A model generated the notes under the pieces. That model searched no databases and had not been told where the DNA came from. It was given only the letters and a program-made list of their open reading frames with translations. A stretch of DNA of 64,000 nt. It comes from Nematopogon swammerdamellus. Its lineage: Eukaryota; Arthropoda; Insecta; Lepidoptera; Adelidae. The stretch is taken from assembly GCA_946902875.1 (NCBI GenBank), contig OX336343.1:12149361-12213360 (forward strand). The letters run 5' to 3'. Made by a program: the position numbers and the translations under genes. Shown here one piece after another: positions 46,315 through 56,689 of this stretch (positions within the stretch are counted from its first letter, which is position 1; each line of letters opens with the position of its first letter).

Positions 46315-46858
46315 CAGTCAATTAGTCAGTCATCGTGTACGCGTCCACTGCTGGACATACGCCTCTCCAATTTTCCTCCAGTCCTTCTGGCCTGCAGCGA
46401 TACGGAACCACTGCTTTCCGCCAACGTACTTGATGTCGTCGTCCCACCTGGCGGGTGGTCTTCCGACACTCCGTTTTCCTGTCCACGGCCGGTTTTGCGG
46501 AAGGTCAGACCTCAGGACGAAATTTAGCTTTCCAAAGTCAACCCAAACCAGTTGAATTCGTCTCTCCACCTCCTTAAGCAGACCTTGTCTACCGAGCCAC
46601 AGAATTTTACCGAGATACACGTCCTCTTCAACCTGTTCGATCACTTCTCCGCCAATAACAATTTGTCCTCCCGTCATAACCTCGGTCGCCATGACCTTGG
46701 TTTTGTCCCGGTTCATCTTCAGACCAACCTTCATCGACGCTGTATGTATTTCAACATAGCTGTATGTCTTCCAGCATGGTCTGAAGCTGATCTCGGGAAT
46801 TTGACAGAAGAACAATGTCATCGGCGAAACGCCCGTGAACGCACGTGAGCGCACGGCG
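46315..46858 (-). pseudogene. RTE-clade LINE reverse transcriptase remnant
   Basis: Minus strand. The catalytic FADD box is legible at about 46818-46829 (FADDIVLLSNSRDQLQTMLED), followed in a shifted frame by HTASMKVGLKMNRDKTKVM, IGGEVIEQVEEDVYLG, then GRPPARWDDDIK and GEAYVQQWTRTR. This order is the reverse transcriptase palm, thumb and C-terminus of RTE-type LINEs. A repeated acatacagc, which looks like a ~17-base local duplication, causes the frameshift after FADD. The segment between the thumb and GRPPARW is shorter than I expect, which suggests an internal deletion. The continuous 181-codon frame starts in the wrong phase and misreads its first ~45 residues. The left end abuts a family A SINE at 46859. 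Confidence 0.85.
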
Positions 46859-47192
46859 AACATCCGTGATGTCATCTCATAACACCGGGTGAACTAGGTG
46901 CCATGTCAGTGCTACCCTTCGGTCGTGCCGGCTACACTGAACTGGACGGAAAACACAAACTATTTACATAGCCGTTTCGACCGACGTTTCATTCAGTGCG
47001 GTGGTACGAACCCGGGCGGGTTGAACCCTACCACCTAGTAAGGTAAGAAGGGACAGTTTTACGTGGAATCCGAACCACGATCAGCCTCCAACGGTCGAGC
47101 GGTCACTCATCCAAGTCCTGACCGCGCCCAGCGTTGCTTAACAATCAATAGCAACAGTCAACTGTCTGCACCACAGAGCTATCGAGGCTGAC
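46859..47192 (-). mobile_element. Family A SINE, complete head
   Basis: One of the clearest heads in the window. Reading the minus strand, gtcagcctcgatagctctgt (A-box-like), then gttaagcaacgctgggcgcg, gtcaggacttggatgagtga and ccgctcgaccgttgg (5S-like core), then gtggttcggattccacgt (B-box-like), then the standard tail truncated at gatgtt. Confidence 0.85.
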
Positions 47193-48429
47193 AATTCTCT
47201 CTACTGCTTATGTACATATTATAATGACGAATATTGTCATTATAGAGGTACATACTCGTATATATAGAAAGCGCCCCGCCCCGGCCGACACTCCGCCGCC
47301 ACCGCGGCGGCGGCGGAGTGTTCGCTTCATACCTCGATGATATTACCATTCTTGCACTTACGTACTTAGCACCTAACATGCTATGTGTATAATATAACAT
47401 CTGGATTATATAAATAGCTAATCTTAACGTTAGAAATACTTACTGTGCTTTTGTAAAAATTCAGCGCAATATAATATTTAGTCATACAGTTATAGTCACA
47501 TTCAGTTAGTCATTTATATTTATATAAATAAATAAATATAAATGTTAGTCCTATAAAGTTAATTGCACATTATGAAAAAATATTATAAAAAATAACTACA
47601 GCGTGCCGAGTGTGAGCCGCCCTAACAATTATAATTTAGAAATACAGAAATGAAGCAGCTGGGCTGGCGGACCGAGCCTCCCGCCCTCTGCGAATGGACA
47701 GCGTCATGCATCAAAGGGCGGGCGGCCTGGCGAGGCGAGGGTCCGACGATTCAAATTTCGTAATTACGAGACGGATGAATAGCACTCGATTAAATGCTTT
47801 TGCTAATAATAAATGAATGTAAATATTATTAAAAAAGTATTGTCATATATGGCTCTTAAGGCTCTTAATACTGTATCTAAAGAGCAATCACGTGCTATTT
47901 CCCGTTCCCCACAGTTATCAAATCGTGATGATATATAAATAGCCTGAGTAGATACATTTCCTAAAAATGAGTGAAAACCACATCTAAATCGGTTCAGTAG
48001 TTCCGGAGTTTACCTCAAACAGACATCCATACATTAAAACAGATTCGTCTTGTACAAAATGTAGAGAGAAGCGGCTCATTATCTCCTATGAAAATTATCT
48101 CACACATTTTGCACTATCTATTCTATTGGCACATATTTCAAACGCGCTGTTACCACATTTATATATAAACATTATTGGTTTTGAAATTCAGCGCACGGAT
48201 CCTCCCAAAATGCTCGATTGCCACCCTCCACCCTCCGTCCCGGCGTCTCGGTGACTCCGTTCACGTGACCTACCCCACCTCCCACGCATTCCCGATATAG
48301 GTTTCTAACAAATGATTGGTTTCCAACGAATTGGTGCTTTTAAATCTATATTTTCTATTAAAATATATATCTTACTCTCTAGGAAAATCGCGATACGACT
48401 AGATACCGTTAAATTCAATAATCCGACTT
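47193..48429. other. No gene; one GC hairpin
   Basis: 47300-47336: acactccgccgcc and ggcggcggagtgt pair perfectly around a short loop. The rest is AT-rich, apart from 47655-47745, which is GC-rich. Confidence 0.45.
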
Positions 48430-48722
48430 TTGTGTGGGTGGCTGAGTCCAGAGACCAGAGCACATGTTACGATCAGCCAATATCACCTCCGAGAAACTAT
48501 GGTAGGTCACATACCGGAGACTTGCCTTTGGATGAAGCTTCAATGCGGCCATAACCAACCTGTCGGATACAATTTGAGCCTACCGCCTAGTAATGGGCAA
48601 AGGAAGGGATCAACAGTTTTACACCGGTTCCGAACTATGAAGCAGCAGGTGTAGACATGCAGGTAAATATTTCCGTCAGAAAAAATTTTTTGGTGCATGT
48701 CGACCGGATTCGAACCTACCAG
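48430..48722 (-). mobile_element. Family B SINE, internally deleted
   Basis: From tgtgggtggctgagtccaga through gatcagccaatatcacctcc and ttgagcctaccgcctagtaa to accggattcgaacctaccag, which holds the B-box complement. The A-box end is missing and the middle is shortened. Confidence 0.78.
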
Positions 48723-49162
48723 TACGTACCTATCAGGAAAGTAATATTATAGGTTTAAATTATTAATAATATTCTTAGTTTTCAAATTTCTAACTTCCAA
48801 AACGTACATTGACTCGTCATAAAAATCGGTCAGGAAGGAATACCCGTACTTGTACAGCCCTAAGGCCCAATTGCACCAAACTCACGTTTAAATAGCTAAG
48901 TTCGAATTTAGTTGAGCTGCGTTTATATTCATAACTCGCTACATAGTATCTCGTCATGCACCATGACAGAGCCAATTGCGCCAACACGATATTTGTGTTG
49001 CACCAACACCAAACGTCAAGTTAAAGCGGATTAAAAAAAAAAAGTTAAACGAGGTCGGACCCTCGTTTAGCTCACTAAATTGGACAACATACAGGCCTCT
49101 ACGGGGCCAAGCACCTCAATGAGGTGCCGTAATTTTCCCATAGTCTGGTGCCACGGTCCGCC

Positions 49163-49497
49163 ACCTGAAACCCTTTCTAGTGCCTGCGGTGCCTTCGAAC
49201 CTTCGCATCCTGCTCCTTTCGTGCATACTTATCTTCGATATAGATATCTTATACTTATCGGCAAGTGGTATGAGATGAGTGATGTTTTGGTGGTTTAAAA
49301 AAAAATAACCAGGGTGATAATGACCCCACTTACCAACAAAAAAAATTTGTCGGTTCATGCGCCGAACACCCTGTATAGAAGATGCGTCGCGTAGCTTCAC
49401 TTGGTTCGCTTCCAAGCCGAGTCAACCCGAGTGTTTCCGAAAGGAGCCAGGTTCGCAGGTTCGAAGGCACCGCAGGCACGAAAAAGGCTTTCAGGTG
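49163..49497. mobile_element. Inner foldback within element L
   Basis: cctgaaaccctttctagtgc ... tgccttcgaaccttcgcatc pairs with gcgaacct-type sequence in ggttcgcaggttcgaaggca ... ggctttcagg. Arms of about 58 bp. Flanking cacctcaatgag occurs at both about 49109 and 49515. Confidence 0.7.
49305..49378 (-). repeat. Family I single terminus
   Basis: aatgaccccacttaccaac and gtcggttcatgcgccgaaca then ccctgtata, the inverted form of the left end at 27128. Confidence 0.7.
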
Positions 49498-50256
49498 CCG
49501 TACCGAGTGCCACGCACCTCAATGAGATTTCGCTCCGATCGTCATACAAGATAATTTACATCAAACATCATCCCAATCTCTTCTAACCTACTAACTACCT
49601 TCTAATCTAGCAAAACACAACACTCGTTCCTCGCTAAAAACCACGGAGAACCATTTTCTGGTTTGTTTCAAAGCAGTATTACGGTATCAGTGACAGCGCA
49701 TGTTACTATAGTGCCATCTCCTTCCTTAATGTGGTGATAGAGAAAGTTGACGCTATGAACAGATGGGTCGGTTTTGCTCTCTGAGCTGTCGAACAAAGAA
49801 TAAGGTCGCCAGTACGCAGAAAAATATTGGAATCAGAAGAAAGAACGCACCTATAAAGTTAAACACGAGTTTAGTTAAATTAGTACTATTATGTCATGGT
49901 GCAAGACGAGATACTATGTAGCGAGTTATGGATTTAAACGCAGTTCTGAAACTAGTTTAACGAGTTGAACTGATTTAAATCTCTAAATTCGTGTTGGCGC
50001 AATTGGCCCTAAGATGGACTTCGAGCTGTTCAAAAATATATACAACATTTAAAGGACTAAACAGGCTTCGCCCTAGTGGTTAAAAATAATCTACATCGAC
50101 AGTTCGTTGCAGAAGAGCCGAATTTCCCCGTTAGGTAACTATTTTAGGAACCGTATAATTCCAGCTTGCGGCGAGAACATTGAACCCCATCAATTGTCAC
50201 AAACGTGCATAGGCAGTGTCGGGGTTACGCCCCAAGTGGGGAGGCACGACAGCTGC

Positions 50257-50276
50257 GGGGGGGGGGGGGGGGGGGG
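50257..50276. repeat. G20 homopolymer
   Basis: Unbroken G run followed by atggggaggggcagg. Confidence 0.97.
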
Positions 50277-50382
50277 ATGGGGAGGGGCAGGTCAAGCCTC
50301 TTGGGAGGCTCCGTGTTTTGAATTTCGAAATCGGTAATGTTTATATACAAAATAAATACGGATACGGTGCGGTGGAAATAAG

Positions 50383-50850
50383 TATACAGGTTGTTTCAGG
50401 ATAGGGTTTCGTAACTTCAGGGTTCGAAAGGTTTTCATATGTGAAGAGGAAAAGCTCTGAAACTTTTTTTCCAGATTCGGTCATTTTATATTACTTTTTA
50501 GTGAAAATCGTTTCAACGAGATTTGGTGGACGGGTAACGTCCGCCTTTATTAAATAAAATTAAAATGACTATAACTTACATGCTTAACTAGTAGAATCTA
50601 GCTGCATATAGGTAAATTACAAACACTTAAATTTTAATGACATCAGAAGAAAAAGGGGACTCGACTATGTCATTGCACTCCCTAGACCTACACAAATCTC
50701 TCCGCACTCACTGTCTCGATGGACAATTTTAAATTTTTGTATGAAAAAAAATACCGAATTTCGCTTTGAGTGAAAAGGATTTTTTTCTTCTAATAATGAG
50801 TACTTTCTATTCCTGAAGTTTCTCAAGCCTATCCTGAAACACCCTGTATA
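50383..50850. mobile_element. 468-bp TIR element family M
   Basis: Left end tatacaggttgtttcaggat plus agg. Right end cctatcctgaaacaccctgt plus ata. A ~24-bp inverted repeat with two mismatches and TA at the edges, as in mariner-type elements. No coding frame. Confidence 0.82.
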
Positions 50851-51002
50851 CTCGTAGAATGGCTGCCTCGGGTGAACACGAAATTAGGTTAGGCTGTACG
50901 TACAATGGGATTTTAATATGCAGGACTGAGTGAATTGTCTTTTATTATTTATATATCCGGGTTGTACGTTCGTTTATGTATATAATGTTATGGTTTTACT
51001 AA
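50851..51002. other. Unassigned spacer
   Basis: Nothing recognised. Confidence 0.4.
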
Positions 51003-51385
51003 TAATAATACCATGGGGTCCGTACTTGAAAAGAATAGCCCCAATGCATCTTTATTTATTTATTTATATTAGAAAACATACAGCCATTCAATATTGATAC
51101 ACTTTTTTTTATGGCCAATTACCAATATTATCTTTCTTCATGCATGTCGTATAAAAAGCGACTACGGGATAAGGACAAGATGCCGTGCTCTCACCTTGGC
51201 GCGGTCCTTCCACCGAGTCGTGCAGCAGGTGGGTCTTCCTGTCTTACTTGCTGCTTGATAGTTATCTTGTTCTAATACTTTGCTAAACGTGGTGGTCGGT
51301 GTTGTGCTGTTATTTAACTGTGTTCTTGCAGAACAACATCGATTACTCTGCTTACCTCGATTGTCGGGATACAGCGTGTGTTATG
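51003..51385 (-). repeat. Family D repeat, minus, split by a LINE tail
   Basis: The ggggtccgtacttgaaaaga and agccccaatgcat module, then a 90-bp LINE tail, then atgtcgtataaaaagcgact, ctcaccttggcgcggtcctt, aacgtggtggtcggtgttgt and tcgattgtcgggatacagcg. Confidence 0.78.
51050..51139 (-). mobile_element. 90-bp LINE 3' end insertion, ATGCAT duplication
   Basis: atgcat lies at 51044-51049 and 51140-51145. The insert (tttatttatttatttatatt, agaaaacatacagccattca) is the 3' end of the LINE type also seen at 32674 and 37712. The uninterrupted module at 32264-32290 gives the empty site (actgcatcgctccccgtgta). Confidence 0.65.
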
Positions 51386-51519
51386 TGATACTGTGTTCAA
51401 TTTAATGCATTTGATGAAAAATATTGTACTACGATATTACTTAGTGCTGTAGTAATATTTTTTATTTTTAATGGAGACATTTAATTTGAATGAATTACAT
51501 ACATAGATATATACATACA

Positions 51520-51778
51520 TACATGCTGTATCCCGACAATCAGGGTAAGCAGAACTAAGTAACTCTGGAACATTGCAACACAACATCGACCACCACGTTT
51601 AGCCTCCACATTTGCACAATGTACCACATTTAGCAAAGTATTCGGTCAAGATAACTAGCAGCAAGTAAGGCACCAAAACCCACCTGCTGCACGGCTCGGT
51701 GGAAGGACCGTGCCAAGGTGAGAGGAGGCAAGCTTGTCGCCCTTTAGTACGGCATCTCGTCCTTATCCCTTAGTCTTA
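51520..51778 (+). repeat. Family D repeat, plus
   Basis: From tgctgtatcccgacaatcag through catcgaccaccacgtttagc and ggaaggaccgtgccaaggtg to ctcgtccttatcccttagtc. Forms a large inverted pair with 51160-51385. Confidence 0.8.
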
Positions 51779-52604
51779 TAATGAATTATTAATGAATTAT
51801 TGCTTTCATTATTTTAGCACGTTATATAAAGTTCACGTGTCTACTTAATATGGTCATTTAATTACAAGTGAAAAAGTATTTATTCATATGTATGAATAAG
51901 AATCTCGTCGCCACCGGACCATGACAGAAGCGGCTACATCACCCGCTGCTCCACACTTTCAATATTTCCGAGTGCCCGTTCACATTCAGAAATGTGTCCC
52001 GCGACAGGTTACACGCTATGTCTACGTCGTGTACACTATGAGTTTCCGCCTCTGTAACGCTGAAACATACCCCTCCCCTACGAGAGCTCTTGAAAGTTTG
52101 TCTCGCCTCGAATATATTATATGCATCTGTTATTTTTATCGCCGCCGTTTGCCGAGAATTTGCGTCGTCGGCGCGGAAGCTATTTGAAGCAACTGCAAAG
52201 AGAGGTTCCTGAGCCGACGGATTTTTTATACGCTTTAACAGGATGAAATGAAAATTCTCACAACATTCGTACTTTGGTGTTTATGGCTTCGAGGAAAAAA
52301 ATTAACGGAGGCGAGGTCTCGTACAAAATAATTTACAAATTCTGACACATTGAATTGATACCAGCCGTACAAAATGGAGTATGACAACTTGTTACATTTT
52401 CGTGCGACAAACATGCTATAGACGGTAAATTTTTTTAAATCTCTAAATGTATTTTTTTCTCGAAGGTTTTTTGACGTGATGACGTCACGTCTTAAAATTG
52501 ATAAACACCGGCTGCACACACGAAAAAGTGTCACGTTCCATCTGAGCCGGCCCAATCGTCATCACGTAAAACTATCGTCCGTAAACCGACTTTACAGACA
52601 ACCA
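51779..52604. other. No gene recognised
   Basis: Frames of 88 and 106 codons at 51921-52187 (plus) and 52235-52555 (minus) carry no known domain. Unique-looking sequence. Confidence 0.4.
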
Positions 52605-52606
52605 AT

Positions 52607-52866
52607 TTTTTTTAATGGAAACTGACATCGTTGGCTACATCACCTATAACATCCGTGATGTCAGCCCATAACACCGGGTGAACTAGGTGCCATGTCAGTG
52701 CTTCCCTTCATTTCGCGCCGGCTACACTGAACTGGACGGAAAACACGGACTATTTACATAGATAGCCGTTTCGACTGACGCTTCGCTCAGTGCGGTGGTG
52801 CCAACCCGGCCGGGATAAACCCTACCACCTACCTAGTAAGGTAATAAGGGAAGAGACCTACAATTG
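52607..52866 (-). mobile_element. Family A SINE, head truncated
   Basis: From ttttaatggaaactgacatc through ctgaactggacggaaaacac to gataaaccctaccacctacc. Head absent. Confidence 0.8.
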
Positions 52867-53932
52867 TACATAAATTTAAGTTAATTTTAAGTTCTTTATA
52901 AAATAGAAGCGTTTCGAATTTTAAGCTCTTTAAACATTTTTAACATTTCTCAATATAAAAAGGTAAGGGAGTATTTATCATTATTACCATGTATTATCAC
53001 TTTCGCCCAGTTCAGATACTCTGTTCTCTTTTGTAGGCGACATAGTTTTCCGCTGCGCCGCCGCTGCCGCTCCCTCCACAGCACTCACTTCCGACACAGC
53101 TGAACAAAAATGAAGCATCTTCTGCCTGAGGAGTCACGTCTGCAAAGCGCATACACAGAACTAACAAACTAGATTCAACTATTTACAGTTCCAGCCGAAT
53201 AGCTTTGAATATTTGCATTGTTATAGAAACGTTATAAAAATATATGTCCTATCAGAATTATTGTAAAAATGCCAAAGTTTAGTTTAAAGTCTTTCTTGGG
53301 CGTTACCTCGGTAGTATTAGTAGTTTTTGTTATCTGCTTCATAAAGTTTTACTAGTTTTGTAAGGGAAGCTAATATTTGAATTATATTATATGGTTGCTG
53401 ACAGTTGAAAAGAGCTATCTCCAACAGTAAGGGAATATTGTATCTAATTTACTTACAACATTAATACAAAATTAACATTTAGGTACACTGTTTAATTTAG
53501 TTGCGACACAAGTGTCGTGATAAGCATACCCACACCTGTAATACAGCAGTTATCAGGTGCCGCCTCCGCCCCCGGCCGCCCCCGACCACCCCCGACGGTC
53601 TCCGCGCCGCCCCGCGTCGGACCTAGCGCTCCCCCGATAACGTCACGCCAGCCGCTCAGACCCGATATCACGGAATTTGAAATATTTCGGAATTTACCCG
53701 ACGATATACTTACCTCAGGGCTCTGCGTGACTTTGCGAAAGTTTCAGTGCGCGCGTTGAATTCATGCCTAGTGGAATAGTGGTAGAGCGGGTACAGTATC
53801 GCGGTCGCACGCGGTATTGAGGGAATATCAGTTCTGAAAATGTTGAAACTTTAAACACATTGCGTTGCCTTGAATTTCCGTTTTTCCTATACTAATTGCC
53901 GAAATGTAAATAATTATCAATGTGAAATGTAT
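52867..53932. other. No gene; GC-rich patches
   Basis: 53556-53650 is C-rich, encoding P/A-rich frames in plus. The 80-codon frame at 53517-53759 has a low-complexity first half and no domain I know, so I do not call it a gene. Confidence 0.4.
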
Positions 53933-53970
53933 AGTGTTTTCATTTTACGAAGGCACGAGGGGTATGAGGT

Positions 53971-54014
53971 CCGCGCGGTCTCACACCACCATGAGGTGGT
54001 GTGAGACCGCGCGG
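53971..54014. repeat. Perfect palindrome, 20-bp arms, 4-base loop
   Basis: ccgcgcggtctcacaccacc, atga, ggtggtgtgagaccgcgcgg. The shared ccgcgcgg also recurs at 54107 in ctccgcgcggtcgc. Confidence 0.95.
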
Positions 54015-54143
54015 AGCTCAGTAGGGAACGACTCGGTTCGACGAAGCGACGCGGAGACGTGTAGAACGTGTGTATCAACCGGGCACTGAGTTCGTTCTCT
54101 ACTGAGCTCCGCGCGGTCGCCTCTCGCACCACATCCTACCTAG

Positions 54144-54292
54144 TATAATGCGCGGGACGGATCTCGGCGTGTCGTCGCCGCAGCGGGCGACCCGCCACGC
54201 GAATACACTATACAAGTACGGTGCGGGTGCGAGGGAGAACACTGACGAACCGCTGCGGCGGCGACACGCCGAGATCCGCCCCGCGCATTATA
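54144..54292. mobile_element. 149-bp GC-rich palindromic MITE, copy 2
   Basis: Inverted relative to copy 1 at 6283-6431, same length, and its reverse complement matches copy 1 almost base for base. Sits next to the right arm of the outer MITE and shares its TA. Confidence 0.88.
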
Positions 54293-54324
54293 CCCTTCGT
54301 GCCTTCGTAAAATGAAAACACTTT

Positions 54325-55320
54325 ACGTGTGGTATGTTTAGTTAGTAATTGTTATTATTAGGGAGTGGAGATCAGTGACTTAAGTTATTCAATCTCGTAC
54401 TATTAAAACTGTTTTTAATATCATGAACATCTTGAGGAGCAGCTCGTCGCCGACATTACTTTCAAAATATATTGTCATTTAAATTTTTCAACGATTTGAC
54501 ACCTGTCTGGATTCAAATCTACGATTCAAACCTCGAAATAATATTTCAATGAATCTTGGATCCATTAAAGTGAGCTGCTTGTATGTGAGGATTTCTTGAT
54601 ATTATTTCGAGTATTTTTTCTGGAATTTACGAGCAATTTGAGTTACCAACCGACGTAGAATTTTACACAATGTATAGAATATAGATAGAGATGTATGTAG
54701 ATATATTATCAGTATCACTGCGAAAAAGTTGACATTTCATTAAAATTCACCACAATATGTCAACAAATGACATTTGCCTCAAAATGACGACCCATAAATC
54801 GGCAAACGTGCCTCACACACACTCGCAGCTTGTTTACATACGTCAGGGGGTGCGGGCCAGTTGCCACAAAATGTCGTCCTTTGTCCACGGCCACCGCCGC
54901 CGCCTCCGCGCCGCGCCGCCGCCGCCGCCGCCGCCGCCTCCGCTCCGCAATTACCTTGTCTGCGTTGCTTAGCTAATTGCCGCGGAGCCGAAATAGCTCG
55001 AGGGATCATTTTTGTGTAATTCTGTCGTTATATATGGCGCTCGCTTAATAAGCCACGACATCCGTCGACGCGGTATTTACGTAAGAATTTTGTAGCGGCT
55101 CGCGAAAAGGTTCACCGTATCCGGGGAAGGGACGGTTGGTAGACGCTAAATTTACAAATTTTCCTAAGCATTAACTTCGTTCCGGCTTCATTGTTCTAAC
55201 AATACGTTCTCGGCCGTTGCCGACGAGTTTTATGGCTTTTCACTTAATCTCCAAATTTTATTTTGAAATTTCTCGTATTTTCTCCACTGCAATGTTGCGA
55301 ATTAACGCTCAATATTATTA
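54325..55320. other. No gene; (CCG)n-rich patch
   Basis: 54888-54948 is a CCG/CGC-rich simple repeat that gives proline- or alanine-rich chance frames on both strands. Remainder AT-rich. Confidence 0.5.
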
Positions 55321-55374
55321 TTTTTTTATTGAAAGCGCGACATATAGCATCGCTACACCTACGAAGTAGGTGTC
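55321..55374 (-). mobile_element. LINE stub: 3' UTR of the 15-kb LINE family
   Basis: A T run, then gaaagcgcgacatatagcat and the hairpin cacctacgaagtaggtg. It matches the 3' UTR of the LINE at 15469 and ends shortly after the hairpin. About 50 bp, extremely 5'-truncated. Confidence 0.75.
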
Positions 55375-56280
55375 TTTCACATTATTCATATACGAGTATT
55401 CAACGTTACCCAACAATGTGTCCAATCCGTCGAAGAGACGTCAGTTGTAAAACTTTCAGTGAACGACCCAAGCCTGCTAAGCATCCCGGCATCCCAAAAT
55501 ACGTCCGCGTCCCCGGACTGCGGAGCGAGCGAGGCCGGAGCCCGAGCCGCCGCCGCCTGTGTACATAATACAAGAGACGCGATGCACGTCCTCTCGGCTC
55601 CGCTGTGCAATGAATAATGCCCCCCTTTGTGCATAAGCGATGTTTGCTCCGCGAATATTCTTCAGGTCTATCCGGTCATGCGTGCGAGGAGTGGCGTGAA
55701 TTTTATGAGTGCACACACTTGCTTCTTGGTCCTATCGCGCTGTCGTTCAGTGTACATATTTATGAGGCCCAGGTTTTTTAACCCGCCTTGCAGGAGTGCC
55801 ACGTTTTTCGGCTTTAGAAATCGCGACCAATTTGAAACCGGAAAGTTTAAAAGTGGATTTCAAATCCTGAATTTAGCGATCAGGGTTGCTGTCTAATGGA
55901 CACAATTGATGTTTCATGTTTTAAAAGCAAATAAATCCAAGTAATTCTTCCAAATTTTTTCGTTGTTTTTAGCAGTATCTATTACAACTAGCACAAAAAA
56001 AATTTTCAGGTCAAATTGTATAAACAAATTTCTTATTATTCTATTTCGATCCAAGCAAAAATAGGCCATCGTCAAAACATAGAAGATTTAAAATGCACAA
56101 AATATGTAAATACTATAAGTGTAACACATTAAAATCAAACATATGTCATTGTACAAAAAGGTCAAAAGAAAAAGTCAATAGAACAACAAAATTAAGATAA
56201 AAACATAAAGATAAAATCAATCATTGAATTAAAAATTATATAAAAAATTTAATGGAAACAACTGTGAGTATTGTAACATA
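55375..56280. other. No gene recognised
   Basis: 55500-55560 is GC-rich. Overlapping frames of 80-100 codons on both strands have no recognisable domain and cancel one another. Confidence 0.4.
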
Positions 56281-56330
56281 CTAGCTGTGCCCTCGGCTCC
56301 GCTCGCGCTCGAATGGGTGAATTTTTCTGA
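56281..56330. repeat. Family N single terminus
   Basis: actagctgtgccctcggctc then cgctcgcgctcgaatgggtg, like the left end of the foldback element at 56690. Confidence 0.7.
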
Positions 56331-56689
56331 CTGCGTTCACTTCTGACCCCACTACTCAGTTCATATGAATAATGGCGTGATACAGTATTTCCTATAACCT
56401 GGCGGAGATATGTGGCAAACACCGCAAGGGAATAAGTTGAGCCATTCTCGACATACAAGCGAACATACATATGTACGTACACACAGACTGGAAACGTTGG
56501 ATCTTAGTATGTAGGGATTATATATTCACTGCATAACGCTTACTGATCAAGTACAATTAGCAATCTGCATAGTCTGAACGTAATCTTGTCGGGCATCTGT
56601 CTGGGTTCGCTTTGGATGTGAGAACCGAGTTCCTATCGACTTGCCAGGTTTTGGATTCCGAGTTTTATTTCATTTCAAATTTATTTATA

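Larger units (their letters stand above)
48862..50012. mobile_element. 1.15-kb inverted-repeat element L, nested
   Basis: Left arm aaggcccaattgcaccaaac ... actcgctacatagtatctcg ... atgcaccatgaca. Right arm is the inverted form, tgtcatggtgcaagacgaga ... ttggcgcaattggccctta. Arms of roughly 105-120 bp with several mismatches. Inside lie a second inverted pair (49163-49220 and 49437-49497) and a single family I end (49305-49378). Confidence 0.8.
53933..54324. mobile_element. Outer MITE containing a second MITE
   Basis: Left arm tagtgttttcattttacgaa ggcacgaggggta; right arm taccctt-cgtgcc-ttcgtaaaatgaaaacact: about 32 bp inverted. Inside are a perfect 20-bp-arm palindrome, a second ccgcgcgg-rich pair (ggagctcagtaggga / ctactgagctcc) and the 149-bp MITE at its right-hand end. 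Confidence 0.82.

Noticed and set aside
46330..46875. 181-codon minus frame as an intact gene
   Set aside because: Its first third is out of phase with the RTE reading frame. It is a remnant with a frameshift.
53517..53759. 80-codon plus frame, possibly a short gene
   Set aside because: First half low-complexity, no splice or promoter context, no recognisable domain.
54779..55009. Alanine/proline-rich protein frames on both strands near 54.9 kb
   Set aside because: Produced by a CCG simple repeat that is open in several frames; no domain outside the repeat.
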